64,000 bases of DNA from Thermoplasmatales archaeon (GTDB taxonomy: Archaea > Thermoplasmatota > Thermoplasmata > Methanomassiliicoccales > Methanomethylophilaceae): contig JAAYZC010000046.1 of NCBI GenBank assembly GCA_012515075.1, forward strand, positions 1 through 64,000, read 5' to 3'. Each line of letters begins with the position of its first letter. Within the stretch, counting starts at the first letter, position 1. The position numbers were made by a program, and so were the translations under genes. Positions 52,254-61,191 of this stretch are shown one piece after another. The notes beneath the pieces are model-generated. The model saw only the letters and a list, made by a program, of their open reading frames with translations. It was not told where the DNA came from and made no database searches.

Positions 52254-53738
52254 TTGTCCGTAGACAGGATGCGCTGCCACCCGTCCATCATACTGGAGAC
52301 CCTGTTTCCGGCCGTGCTGGTGCTGGTGTTCATCATAATGGCTTCCGTGCAGGCATGGTCCGATCTTTACTTCGCCATAATGGCCCCCATTCCTGTCGTG
52401 CTCACGATGTTCCTGTACTGGAGATGGAGCAAGACATGGATCAGTTTCACGGATGAGGAGGTCGTGGTCGAAAGGGACACCCTCTTCAAGATGAAGAAGA
52501 GGATACCGTATTCCAAGATCGCGTCCGTCAATGTGAACCGCGGCCTGGTCAACAGACTGTTCGGGACATCCAGGATACAGATAAACATAAACTCCTCCAT
52601 CAATGCCGCGATACCGGAAGCCGTTCTGTCCTTCAGGATCGACATAGCCGATTCTATAAGGGAGTTCCTGGCATCCCGTATGTACGGCGACAGCGCCTTC
52701 ACGGTGAGTGCCGATGCCGATGCCGAGACCGTAGTCAGCATAGATTGGAAGGACGTGCTGCTCCACAGTTTCTTCGGCCAGTCCTCGGCGCAGATGCTCT
52801 CGGGACTGTTCTTCCTGCTGTATTCCGTCGCCCAGATCTACCTGGCCCTGAGCATCACCGGGGTGTACGGCGGAGAGGGTCTGCTGTCGCTCTTCGTGTT
52901 CATAGGGGTCACGGTAATACCCTCGGTCGTCATCCTGTTCCATTACGCCAATCTAAAAGTGTACCGCTCGGGAGACACCATATACCTGCAGCATGGGCTG
53001 ATACGCACATACCGTACCTCTTTCAAAGTCACGAAGATCAATGCTGTAAGGGTCAGGACGACCTTCTTCTCGAGACTCATGCACAGGTCCTTCATAGAGG
53101 CCGAGGTCGTGGGTCTAAGCTCCGACAGCAACTCCAAGCGTCCAATACTCTGCCTTATGAAGGACTATGCGGAGATCGACCGCGTCTTCTCCGAACTGGT
53201 TCCCGAGTTCCTCTATGACAGGGAGGCGATCCCTCAGCCGACGGCCTCCAAGCGGGTCCTCGGCGTGAAATGCGTGCTTTGGCTGGTGCTGATAGGGGCG
53301 GCCACATACGTGTCCTCGTTATACGCCGAAAGGATTCTGGCGAGCATCCCGTCCATCACGGGCTACGAAGCCCTCCTGGGTTTCACGCCCCTCATCGTAG
53401 GGGCACTCCTGGCTCTGGCCACGGTTCTATGGTCTGTCCGGGCCTATAGCACCCGGACCCTTTCCGCCGGCGAGGAGCTTTTCACCTTCGAGATCGGTGT
53501 CGTGGACCGCCAGGCGGTCACAATCAGCTATGACAAGGTGCAGATAGCAAATGTCGTGCGGGGGCCCCTGGCAAGGCGCTACGGACTGGGCGTCTCCTCG
53601 GTTTCGCTTCTGTCCTCACTCGGCGGTGTGAAGATACAATCCGGTTATTTCGATGTCGGGGAGCTCAACCGCATACACGAGACGGTGATGGACCGCATAC
53701 GCACAGGCAAGTACGACTACCGCAAGGCCTCACGGTGA
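52254..53738 (+). CDS. Membrane protein with three PH domains (YdbT-like)
   Basis: The 494-residue protein repeats the unit 'two helices plus bPH2 domain' three times: helices near residues 13-55, 180-220 and 325-375, each followed by a PH segment (for example DEEVVVERDTLFKMKKRIPYSKIASVNV and GVVDRQAVTISYDKVQIANV). This is the YdbT architecture and forms a conserved pair with the preceding gene. Start is a TTG at 52254, one base after the previous stop. Its 3' end overlaps the convergent chorismate mutase gene by 22 bases. Confidence 0.83.
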   Translation: MSVDRMRCHPSIILETLFPAVLVLVFIIMASVQAWSDLYFAIMAPIPVVLTMFLYWRWSKTWISFTDEEVVVERDTLFKMKKRIPYSKIASVNVNRGLVNRLFGTSRIQININSSINAAIPEAVLSFRIDIADSIREFLASRMYGDSAFTVSADADAETVVSIDWKDVLLHSFFGQSSAQMLSGLFFLLYSVAQIYLALSITGVYGGEGLLSLFVFIGVTVIPSVVILFHYANLKVYRSGDTIYLQHGLIRTYRTSFKVTKINAVRVRTTFFSRLMHRSFIEAEVVGLSSDSNSKRPILCLMKDYAEIDRVFSELVPEFLYDREAIPQPTASKRVLGVKCVLWLVLIGAATYVSSLYAERILASIPSITGYEALLGFTPLIVGALLALATVLWSVRAYSTRTLSAGEELFTFEIGVVDRQAVTISYDKVQIANVVRGPLARRYGLGVSSVSLLSSLGGVKIQSGYFDVGELNRIHETVMDRIRTGKYDYRKASR

Positions 53739-54001
53739 AGGGAGCTCTGGACATCCTTGGACTCCCTCATCAGGAGTTCGCAGACGGCCTCTGCGTTGTC
53801 CGGATCCATGCCGTTCTCCGAGGCGAACGTCCTGTACCTTGAGATGACCCTCTCCTCGGATGACCGGTCCAGGACCGGTCTGCCACGCTCCATCTTGTAC
53901 TCGCCCACCAGTCCGGCCAGCTCAAGTCTCCTCCTCATCAGGCGGAGTATCTCCATGTCCGTCGCCTCTATCTCGGCTCTCAGCTGCTCCAGGTCCGTCA
54001 T
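53717..54001 (-). CDS. Chorismate mutase (AroQ type)
   Basis: The 94-residue all-helical protein has the AroQ layout: LEQLRAEIEATDMEILRLMRRRLELAGLVGEYKMERGRPVLDRSSEERVI split over helices 1 and 2. The first helix holds Arg and the second Lys of the active site. It turns chorismate into prephenate for Phe and Tyr. It is the last gene of the shikimate operon, overlapping aroC by four bases. Confidence 0.93.
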   Translation of the reverse strand: MTDLEQLRAEIEATDMEILRLMRRRLELAGLVGEYKMERGRPVLDRSSEERVISRYRTFASENGMDPDNAEAVCELLMRESKDVQSSLHREALR

Positions 54002-55056
54002 AGTCCGCGCCTCATCTGGTCGGCTATTACCAGGGCCGTCACCGCTTCCACGACGGAGACCGCTCTGGGAACAATGCAGGGGTCATGCCTCCCCGTCACC
54101 GCGACCTTGCCGTTCGTCATCGTACGGAGGTCCACCGTGTCCTGCTCTTTCGCAATGGAGGGCGTGGGCTTGAAAGCTGAACGGAAAACCATGGGCATCC
54201 CGTCGCTCATGCCGCCCAATATCCCCCCCATGTTGTTTGTCCGGGCCTTTACCCCCTCGTCCACATAGAAGGGGTCGTTGCTTTCGGATCCCCTCATCCC
54301 GGAGATCCCGAACCCTCTGCCGAACTCGACGCCCTTGCAGGCGGGTATGCTGAACACAGCCGCGGATATCTCGGAATCCAGGGATTCGAACCATATCCCC
54401 CCGAATCCTATGGGGAGGCCGACGGTTATGCACTCCACCACACCTCCGACGCTGTCGCCTTCGGAGGCCGCGTCGAGGATCTCCCGTGTCATGGATGAGT
54501 CCATCTCCTCCGTGCATGCGCGAGTTGGGTGCAGGACAGATTCAGAGGCCGCGTCGAAATCCCGCTCGCATGCATCCACCACACCGCCCACGGACCTGGT
54601 GAAGGCCCTTATCCCTATCCCCTCGGCGGCTATCATCTGTTTCGCTATGCTGCCGGCGGCCACTATGGGGGCGGTGAGCCTTCCGGAGAACTGCCCACCA
54701 CCGCGTATGTCATGATGTGGGAACTTTGCCATCGCGGGCAGATCCGCGTGGCCCGGTCTCGGGGTCTCCTTGAACATCAGGTACCGGGAGCCGTCCGTGT
54801 CCCGGTTCTCGATGGTGATCAGGAGCGGGCCGCCGTCGGTGACCCCCTTGACCAGCCCCTGCGCTATGCAGACCTCGTCCTCCTCCCTGCGCGGAGTCCC
54901 GATGCCGGTGTGCGGTCTCCTCAGGGCCATGTCCCTCTCGATCATCCCCTCGTCCACGTACATGCCAGCAGGTATTCCTTCCAATATGCAACCGACGCAG
55001 GAGCCATGGCTCCTGCCGAACAGGCTCATCCTCACCTTCTTCCCCAACTGGTACAT
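53998..55056 (-). CDS. aroC: Chorismate synthase
   Basis: The 352-residue FMN-dependent enzyme has the AroC signatures GRSHGSCVGCILEGIPAG, RPGHADLPAMAKFPHHDIRGGGQFSGR and KARTNNMGGILGGMSDGMP. It makes chorismate from EPSP. The ATG at 55056 shares one base with the aroA stop (TGATG). The longer frame upstream is a shadow of aroA. Confidence 0.97.
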   Translation of the reverse strand: MYQLGKKVRMSLFGRSHGSCVGCILEGIPAGMYVDEGMIERDMALRRPHTGIGTPRREEDEVCIAQGLVKGVTDGGPLLITIENRDTDGSRYLMFKETPRPGHADLPAMAKFPHHDIRGGGQFSGRLTAPIVAAGSIAKQMIAAEGIGIRAFTRSVGGVVDACERDFDAASESVLHPTRACTEEMDSSMTREILDAASEGDSVGGVVECITVGLPIGFGGIWFESLDSEISAAVFSIPACKGVEFGRGFGISGMRGSESNDPFYVDEGVKARTNNMGGILGGMSDGMPMVFRSAFKPTPSIAKEQDTVDLRTMTNGKVAVTGRHDPCIVPRAVSVVEAVTALVIADQMRRGL

Positions 55057-56312
55057 CAGGTCACCTCCGACTCGAGCCCGATCTCCCTCATCTCCCGGAG
55101 GAATCCGGGATACGAAACGGCACAGCAGTCTGCATCCTCCATCGTGACCGGCCCCTCGCAGACCAAGGAGGCCACGGCCGCGGCCATCATTATCCTGTGA
55201 TCCCCCCTGTGCTCGATCCTGCCTCCTTTCAACATGTTCCTTCCGTGTATAATGCATCCGTCCTCGGTGCCCGAAGCGTCCGCTCCCAAGGCCCTCAGCA
55301 TGTTCACCGTGGTCTCTATGCGGTCGCTCTCCTTGAACCTGAGCTGTGGCGCGCCGTAAAGGCGGCTGTCCCCCTCCGCCGTGCTCAGAAGCACGGCCAC
55401 AACGGGGAAGAGGTCCGGGGTCCGACCCATGTCCAGCTCCGTGCCCCTGAGATCCCCTCTACGCACGCGGATGCCGCCGTCCCCTTCCTCCACGATGGCG
55501 CCCGCGCCGCGGAGGATGCCGACTATCGCACGGTCGCCCTGCGGATCGTCCATATCCACGCCTCTCACCGAGACGTCTCCTCCGAGTGCCGCGGCTACCA
55601 TGGGGAACGCGGCGGAGGAGAAGTCCGCAGGTATGCGGTAGCGGCAGGGGGAGTATCCTGTTCCGCCACGTACCTCTATCCTGTCCCCCACGGACACCTC
55701 CGCTCCGAACCTTCTCATCATGGACGCCGTTATGTCTATGTAGGGTGCCGAAACGCGCCCGGTCTCCACGGTTATCTCGGTGTCCGTCTCGATCATGGGC
55801 GCGGCGATCATCAGGGAGCTTATGAACTGGGAGCTCACGCTGCCGTCTATCCGGACCCTGCCTCCTTTGTTCGGTCCCCTCACGGTTATCGGGGGGAATC
55901 CGCCCTCCGATCTGCAGGAGACCCCTGTCTGGGACAAAGCTTCTAACAGAGGCCCCATGGGGCGCTTCCTGAGGGACGCGTCCCCGGTGATCGTGACATC
56001 CGTATCGAAAAGCGAGGCTATGCCGGAGAATATGCGCATGGTGGTCCCGGAATTATAGGCATCCACCGCGGCAGAGGGAGCATGAAGGCGGCCGCCTTTC
56101 AAGGAGACCCTGTCACCGCAGACGCTGGTCGTTGCGCCCATGGATTCCACGGCCCCGAGGGTCGCCCGGGTGTCATCGGACACGAGGAGGTTTTCAACGG
56201 TGCTTTCCCCGTCGGCAAGGGCGGCCAGGAACAGGGCCCTGTGGGTATGGCTCTTGGAGGGAGGGGGTGTTATGGCGCCCTTCATCTCCCCTCCGCGGAA
56301 ACATACCGTCAT
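55056..56312 (-). CDS. aroA: EPSP synthase (3-phosphoshikimate 1-carboxyvinyltransferase)
   Basis: The 418-residue enzyme has PPPSKSHTHRALFLAALADG (phosphate-binding Lys/Ser), YNSGTTMRIFSGIASLF, RKRPMGPLLEAL and FKESDRIETTVNML. It joins shikimate-3-phosphate with phosphoenolpyruvate. The start ATG at 56312 overlaps the shikimate kinase stop by four bases (ATGA). Length is normal. Confidence 0.97.
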   Translation of the reverse strand: MTVCFRGGEMKGAITPPPSKSHTHRALFLAALADGESTVENLLVSDDTRATLGAVESMGATTSVCGDRVSLKGGRLHAPSAAVDAYNSGTTMRIFSGIASLFDTDVTITGDASLRKRPMGPLLEALSQTGVSCRSEGGFPPITVRGPNKGGRVRIDGSVSSQFISSLMIAAPMIETDTEITVETGRVSAPYIDITASMMRRFGAEVSVGDRIEVRGGTGYSPCRYRIPADFSSAAFPMVAAALGGDVSVRGVDMDDPQGDRAIVGILRGAGAIVEEGDGGIRVRRGDLRGTELDMGRTPDLFPVVAVLLSTAEGDSRLYGAPQLRFKESDRIETTVNMLRALGADASGTEDGCIIHGRNMLKGGRIEHRGDHRIMMAAAVASLVCEGPVTMEDADCCAVSYPGFLREMREIGLESEVT

Positions 56313-57145
56313 AGCTTCATGCCCCTTGTCCTCGTGATCATCGCGTCCGCGATTCCCAAGTCGGTGGCGAATCCCCGCCCTCTCCCCCCCGGCACCACGA
56401 TGGCTATTGCAGGCCCCGCCCCGGATAGCCCCGCTCCCAGCGCACCCGCCTCCATCGCCCTCTTGGCCAGAGAGTTATCGAGTCCCGATGCGCGGGATAT
56501 TATCTCGCCGTTCATGGTCAGGGCCTTGAGCGGATCGCTCCTGGCGACGTTCAGGACCTTTTCCATCTCCGGGGCGGTGCCTATGAGCGCCTCCAGAGGG
56601 AGTCCGGCCTTCCGTATCTTGTGTTCCGGCACATGAAGTATCACATCGTATTCCTCTATGTTCCTGTGCAGGATCACGGTGTCATCCCGATTGTCCGTTA
56701 CGACGAACCCCCCCAGATGACACCCGCAGGCGTCATCGAAGGAGCCGGTCACAGTGACCCTCGCCTCCCTGGCGCACCTGACCCCCAGCCTCACGACGTC
56801 CATCTTCTCCATGTATTTGCCGTTCTCCTCGAGCACGGCGGAGATTATGGCGTTGCACGCGGAGCTGGAGCTCTTCAATCCTCTTGATACCGGGATCTGG
56901 GAGCATATGTCCAGATTCCAGCCCTTCGGCTCCATCTCGACGATCTCCCTGTAGGTCTCCCTGACACATATCTCGGCCATATCGGTGTTCTCGCCCGGAT
57001 CGTTGATTATGTTGACCTTGCGGTATTCGCCGCCCGTCGAGAACCTGGCCTTCGTCTCCAGGTCTATGCCGATGGTGGCGCCTATGCCTAGGGGCATGGC
57101 GTTCACCACGGTTATCGCACCATGCGATCTTCCTATGCCTGTCAT
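56309..57145 (-). CDS. aroK: Archaeal shikimate kinase (GHMP family)
   Basis: The 278-residue protein belongs to the GHMP kinases: VVNAMPLGIGATIGID near the N terminus, the ATP motif PVSRGLKSSSSACNAI near residue 85, and the closing GAGLSGAGPAIAIVVPGG. Archaea use this unrelated kinase in place of bacterial AroK. Phosphorylating shikimate fits its place between aroDE and aroA. The ATG at 57145 overlaps the aroDE stop by four bases. Confidence 0.95.
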   Translation of the reverse strand: MTGIGRSHGAITVVNAMPLGIGATIGIDLETKARFSTGGEYRKVNIINDPGENTDMAEICVRETYREIVEMEPKGWNLDICSQIPVSRGLKSSSSACNAIISAVLEENGKYMEKMDVVRLGVRCAREARVTVTGSFDDACGCHLGGFVVTDNRDDTVILHRNIEEYDVILHVPEHKIRKAGLPLEALIGTAPEMEKVLNVARSDPLKALTMNGEIISRASGLDNSLAKRAMEAGALGAGLSGAGPAIAIVVPGGRGRGFATDLGIADAMITRTRGMKL

Positions 57146-58455
57146 GTTATCGCCTTCCTCATCGTCTCGAACATGTCCGGAACGCCGGTCCACAGCTTGA
57201 AAGACGCGGAACCCTGTCCTGCCAGCATGTCCGCGCCCGTCGCCGTCCTGGCGCCCGCCGCTCTGGCGGCCAGGATGAGGTCGGTATCCTTCCCGTAGAC
57301 CATGTCGAACACCGAATGGTCCCGGTTTATCCGGTCGATGCTGACGGGGTACTCGCCTTCTCCGTACATACCGACCGGAGTGCAGTTCACTATAATATCG
57401 TACATGGCCACCGCCGCGGAATCCTTGTTCCTGTGGGAGCATCCCAGCTCCCCGGCCAGAACGGCCGCCTTCCCCGCGTTCCTCCCCGTCACCGTCACGT
57501 CGCAGCCCTCTCCCGTCAGGAAGCCGATGCATGCCCTGGCGGCGCCTCCGGTCCCCATGACGAGCGCCCGCCGGTCCCTGACGCATATCCCCGCGTGCTC
57601 CATGGCGATCCTCACACCCTCCACATCGGTGTTGTGGCCCACCAGCCGGCCGCCCTCGTTGACCACGGTGTTGACAGCGCCGATGCTCGCGGCCAGGGGG
57701 TCCAGTCTGTCCAGGTACGGCAGTATCGAGGTCTTGTAGGGTATGGTGACGTTGATTCCGCGTATGCGGTAATCCCTCAGGGCATCATCTATTCCGTCAA
57801 GGCGGGGGACGTCGAAACGGAGATATGCGCCGTCGATCCCGGCCGCCCCCATGGCAGCCGCGTGCATGACGGGGGATGCGCTCTTGTCCAGAGGACGCCC
57901 GACTATCCCGGTGACAAGGCAGTCGTCCCCCAGTCTCCTCATCTCGGACACGCTCATCTGGCCCGGAGCGGTGGGTGTGCTCACGTAGCCGAAAGTGAAT
58001 TCGTTCCCGAGCAGAGAGGACCTTATGCGGGTGACGGTGCCGGCTTCCCCCATACCGAGAAGGACGTGCCTCCGTCCCAGTTCGCGTGATGCACGGAATA
58101 TGCTGTTCAGATCCGTGAAGTCGTGGACGCTGTAAGCTCCTTTGACAATGTCCCCGGGCAATACGTCCAGCTGCGACACGATGGCATCCCAGGACGGTGT
58201 GGACGCGTAGTCATGGTACGAACTGATAATCGTGGATCCGGTGTCCGGACGCTCCGAGATGCCGATGTCCAGCATCCCTTCGTAGCCATCGGGGAGGAAG
58301 GATAGGTCGATCCCGTCCCTGAAGGTGACCAGCAGCTCCTTGCCATCGATATCGGGCACGGAGTCCAGGATGTCCGTCCTGATCTCGGCCATGTCCGCAT
58401 CGGACAGGTCGTCGGCATCCCGGATGCCGCCAAGGGAGGCGCAGATTCTCATCAT
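57142..58455 (-). CDS. aroDE: Fused 3-dehydroquinate dehydratase/shikimate dehydrogenase (AroD-AroE)
   Basis: The 437-residue fusion does two successive steps. Residues 1-175 are a type I dehydratase: SYHDY (catalytic His), a Lys in GDIVKGAYSVHD (Schiff base) and the C-terminal TAPGQ segment. This domain is about 40-50 residues shorter than usual, and the usual catalytic Glu in a 'DIE' strand appears to be Gly (MLDIGIS). Residues about 176-437 are AroE: GIVGRPLDKSASPVMHAAAM, NVTIPYKT, NTVVNEGGRLVGHNTD and MGTGGAARAC for NADP. The start overlaps the DHQ synthase II stop. Confidence 0.92.
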   Translation of the reverse strand: MMRICASLGGIRDADDLSDADMAEIRTDILDSVPDIDGKELLVTFRDGIDLSFLPDGYEGMLDIGISERPDTGSTIISSYHDYASTPSWDAIVSQLDVLPGDIVKGAYSVHDFTDLNSIFRASRELGRRHVLLGMGEAGTVTRIRSSLLGNEFTFGYVSTPTAPGQMSVSEMRRLGDDCLVTGIVGRPLDKSASPVMHAAAMGAAGIDGAYLRFDVPRLDGIDDALRDYRIRGINVTIPYKTSILPYLDRLDPLAASIGAVNTVVNEGGRLVGHNTDVEGVRIAMEHAGICVRDRRALVMGTGGAARACIGFLTGEGCDVTVTGRNAGKAAVLAGELGCSHRNKDSAAVAMYDIIVNCTPVGMYGEGEYPVSIDRINRDHSVFDMVYGKDTDLILAARAAGARTATGADMLAGQGSASFKLWTGVPDMFETMRKAIT

Positions 58456-59468
58456 ATCTCCCTGACTGTCTCATCCACCTTCATCCCGAAGTGCCTGCCG
58501 CCTTCCTGGATTCTGACGAGGACTCTGTCTCCCTTCTGGAGCTTGGATACAGATATGGCCCCTTCCGGACCCACCATCTTGACAGTCTCAGCGTTCTGGA
58601 CTATGGTGCTGTATGTCTGTCCGTCCGCTTCCGCCTCCACAACCATCATCGGCCTGCGCTCTATCTTGCACCGGCCCACCGAGGACATGCGTGTGTTCCC
58701 GCTCCTGTCCACCAGCAGCACGGGGTCCCCGGACCTGAGCTCGGAAAGGTATCTAGTCCTGCCCTCCGGGCCCTGCACGTAGGCGTGCACAGCTCCGGCG
58801 TTGACCCTGAACGGCCTTGCGGCGACATAGCCGTTGTCCTCGCTCTCAGACTGAACGAGGAACAGGCAGGCGGACTGGGAGCCAATCAGCATCCCTTCCC
58901 CCTGCACCATGTTGGTGACGGTGTCCACGCACACGCGGTCGCCCATCTCGACGTTCCTGACGGCAACTATCTCGGCGATCCCGAGGTCCAGGCCCTCGGC
59001 TCCGGAGGCCATCTCGGCGAAGGCGCGCACCCCGTTGGGATCTCCGACCTGGACGGCGACACCGTCAACGCCGACCTCCAGCGTGTTCATGTAAAGTCTT
59101 GCCTGCTCTGTATCCGAGGCGCAGGCATAGACCCTGGTACCGGTGTTGCGGAAGCGGGCGATCATGTTCTCGAGCGGGATGATCGTCCAGTCGGATGCTG
59201 CCAGAACGACTCCGGCGCATCTGCCGGCCAGAGCCAGGACCTCCTCCTGATCCTCCGGCGTCCTTAGTTCGGCGATGATGCACCCGTTGGAGAGGCGTCC
59301 TTCTTCGTTGAAGAGCAGCTCTATGCTGCCCAGGGAAGCGAAGTCTGCATCCTCGGGTCTCACAATGGCCTTGGATATACCCGATTCGAGGGCGGATGTT
59401 ACCAGATCCTTCCTTTCTGCTTTATCCTCCGGCAGATCGGCCCTCACCCAGAGTTCCTTCTTCATCAC
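58452..59468 (-). CDS. 3-Dehydroquinate synthase II (archaeal AroB')
   Basis: The 338-residue protein matches the archaeal DHQ synthase II family: KELWVRADLPEDK near the start, SDWTIIPLENMIA, EVGVDGVAVQVGDP, RVCVDTVTNMVQGEGMLIGSQS and AGAVHAYVQGPEGRTRYLSELRSGD. It makes 3-dehydroquinate from the product of the ADH synthase encoded just upstream. This route starts from aspartate semialdehyde and avoids DAHP synthase. The start overlaps the ADH synthase stop by four bases. Confidence 0.95.
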   Translation of the reverse strand: MMKKELWVRADLPEDKAERKDLVTSALESGISKAIVRPEDADFASLGSIELLFNEEGRLSNGCIIAELRTPEDQEEVLALAGRCAGVVLAASDWTIIPLENMIARFRNTGTRVYACASDTEQARLYMNTLEVGVDGVAVQVGDPNGVRAFAEMASGAEGLDLGIAEIVAVRNVEMGDRVCVDTVTNMVQGEGMLIGSQSACLFLVQSESEDNGYVAARPFRVNAGAVHAYVQGPEGRTRYLSELRSGDPVLLVDRSGNTRMSSVGRCKIERRPMMVVEAEADGQTYSTIVQNAETVKMVGPEGAISVSKLQKGDRVLVRIQEGGRHFGMKVDETVREI

Positions 59469-60268
59469 AAGCCCCTTATGTGCGTCTTGGCCTCTTCGAC
59501 GGTGGCCCCGCGGAGCACGATGTCGGATATGGCCCTGGTCATCCCTTCCACGTCCCTGTGCTGGAACACGTTGCGCCCTATGGACACGCCGTGTCCCCCC
59601 GCCTCGAGGGAATCATGCACCATGTTCAGTATGTCGAGGTCGGAGTCCATCTTGGGTCCGCCTGCTATCACCACGGGTGCGAGGACGCCTTTGGTGACCT
59701 CCCTGAAGGAGTCAATGTCACCGGTGTAGCTGAGTTTGACTATGTCCGCCCCCAGTTCCATGGCCACTCTGCCGGCGTGGGCCACCAGTCCTGGGTCGTA
59801 CGAGTTCTTTATCGTCGGTCCGCGGGGGTAGGCCATCACTATCAGGGGCATCCCCCATTCCGAGCATTCCTTGGAAACGTCGCCCAGGTCGCCCAGCATC
59901 TCGGGTTCGGTGTCGGCCCCCACGTTTATATGCATCGAGACGGCGTCGGCGCCTATCTTCAGGGCCTCCTCGACCCCGGCCACGGTGACCTTGCTGTTGG
60001 ACGTCACCCCCATGTCGGTGGATGCGGAGATATGGAGAACGAGGCCGATGTCCTGTCCGCCCGCACGGTAGCTGTAGCGTATCAGGCCCTTGTGCATGAT
60101 CACCGCCGTGGCCCCGCCGTTGGCGACGGCGTCCACGGTCCCCTTCATATCCGTAAGTCCATCGATCGGTCCGATCGAGATACCGTGATCCATCGGGACT
60201 ATTACGCAGTTTCCGGTGGTCCTGTCCATTATGCGTTCCATTCTGATGTTCTTTCCGAACATAAACAT
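59465..60268 (-). CDS. 2-Amino-3,7-dideoxy-D-threo-hept-6-ulosonate (ADH) synthase
   Basis: The 267-residue aldolase has MDHGISIGPIDGL, SMHINVGADTEPEML, and VKLSYTGD with the Schiff-base Lys, then VVIAGGPKMDSD and GRNVFQHRD. It condenses a deoxy-ketohexose phosphate with aspartate semialdehyde, the first step of the archaeal shikimate route. The ATG at 60268 sits near the expected transcript start from the TATA box at 60295-60307. The ATG at 60262 has better spacing from GAGGAG, so the start may be two residues shorter. Confidence 0.94.
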   Translation of the reverse strand: MFMFGKNIRMERIMDRTTGNCVIVPMDHGISIGPIDGLTDMKGTVDAVANGGATAVIMHKGLIRYSYRAGGQDIGLVLHISASTDMGVTSNSKVTVAGVEEALKIGADAVSMHINVGADTEPEMLGDLGDVSKECSEWGMPLIVMAYPRGPTIKNSYDPGLVAHAGRVAMELGADIVKLSYTGDIDSFREVTKGVLAPVVIAGGPKMDSDLDILNMVHDSLEAGGHGVSIGRNVFQHRDVEGMTRAISDIVLRGATVEEAKTHIRGL

Positions 60269-60294
60269 CTCCTCGTCTCTTTGATAGGACGAAA

Positions 60295-60307
60295 CATATA
60301 TATTTTC
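60295..60307. promoter_or_regulatory. Shared bidirectional TATA box: shikimate operon and tRNA-Ala
   Basis: CATATATATTTTC lies about 28 bases from the tRNA-Ala 5' end (60330) on one side and about 30 from the ADH synthase start (60268) on the other. No other TATA-like sequence lies in the 61-base gap, so one nearly symmetric element seems to serve both directions. Confidence 0.6.
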
Positions 60308-60329
60308 CGTTAATTTCACCCCCAATGTT

Positions 60330-60405
60330 GGGCTGGTAGATCAGCTGGAAGATCGCTTGCTTTGCAAGCAAGAAGTCGCGAGTTCAAATCTCGCCCAGTC
60401 CACCA
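60330..60405 (+). tRNA. tRNA-Ala (TGC)
   Basis: Acceptor GGGCTGG (60330-60336) pairs with CCAGTCC (60395-60401), giving the G3-U70 pair that marks alanine tRNAs. A73 and CCA (60403-60405) are encoded. The anticodon stem CTTGC/GCAAG closes TTTGCAA, giving TGC. The T loop is TTCAAAT. Confidence 0.96.
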
Positions 60406-60411
60406 CTTTTC

Positions 60412-61191
60412 TCATCTACTCAGAGAATCCTTCATTCTCCTGACATAATCACGCAGCACGGGTCCGGCATCGGGCCCGTGCTCGGATAGGATTTCGACTA
60501 TGGCGCTTCCGACGATGACGCCGTCGGCCAATCCGCCGATCTCCCTCGCCTGTTCCGGCGTCCCGATGCCGAAGCCCACAGCGATCGGCACGTCCGTGAC
60601 CTCACGGGCCATGCGGACCATGGCCTCCACGCCCGTGCCTATGTCCCTGCGGACCCCCGTCACCCCCATGGAGGACACCACGTAGAGGAATCCCTCCGCC
60701 TCGCGGGCTATGGACGCTATGCGTTTACCCGAGGTCGGTGCCACCATGGATATCAGATCCACGCCGTATCTGCCGGAGACGCACGACACCTCCCTCTTCT
60801 CTTCGAAGGGGAGGTCGGGTATGATTATCCCGTCCACCCCCGAGTCCCTGCACCTCCTGAAGAACCTCTCGTATCCGTAGCGGAACACGGGGTTCAGGTA
60901 CGTCATGAAGACGATGGGCACATCGGTGCTCCTTCTGACGGAGCCCACCACATCGAACAACCTGTCCACGGTGGTCCCGGATGCCAGGGCGCGCATGTTG
61001 GCGGCCTGTATTGCCGGGCCCTCGGCAATGGGATCGGAGAAAGGTATCCCTATCTCTATAAGGTCGGCTCCGGCTTCCGCCATGTCAAGCACGAACCTCT
61101 CTGTGCAATCGGGGCGGGGGTCCCCGCCCGTGAGGAATGCTATGAACGCCTTCCCGTCCTCGAAGGCCCGGGGGATGTTACTCATGTACAT
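60412..61191 (-). CDS. trpA: Tryptophan synthase alpha subunit
   Basis: The 259-residue TIM-barrel protein has [32 protein letters not shown] (catalytic Glu), [11 protein letters not shown] (catalytic Asp) and [30 protein letters not shown]. It cleaves indoleglycerol phosphate to indole for TrpB. The start overlaps trpB by 14 bases. It is the last gene of trpDCFBA, seven bases from the tRNA-Ala on the other strand. Confidence 0.96.
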   Translation of the reverse strand: MYMSNIPRAFEDGKAFIAFLTGGDPRPDCTERFVLDMAEAGADLIEIGIPFSDPIAEGPAIQAANMRALASGTTVDRLFDVVGSVRRSTDVPIVFMTYLNPVFRYGYERFFRRCRDSGVDGIIIPDLPFEEKREVSCVSGRYGVDLISMVAPTSGKRIASIAREAEGFLYVVSSMGVTGVRRDIGTGVEAMVRMAREVTDVPIAVGFGIGTPEQAREIGGLADGVIVGSAIVEILSEHGPDAGPVLRDYVRRMKDSLSR

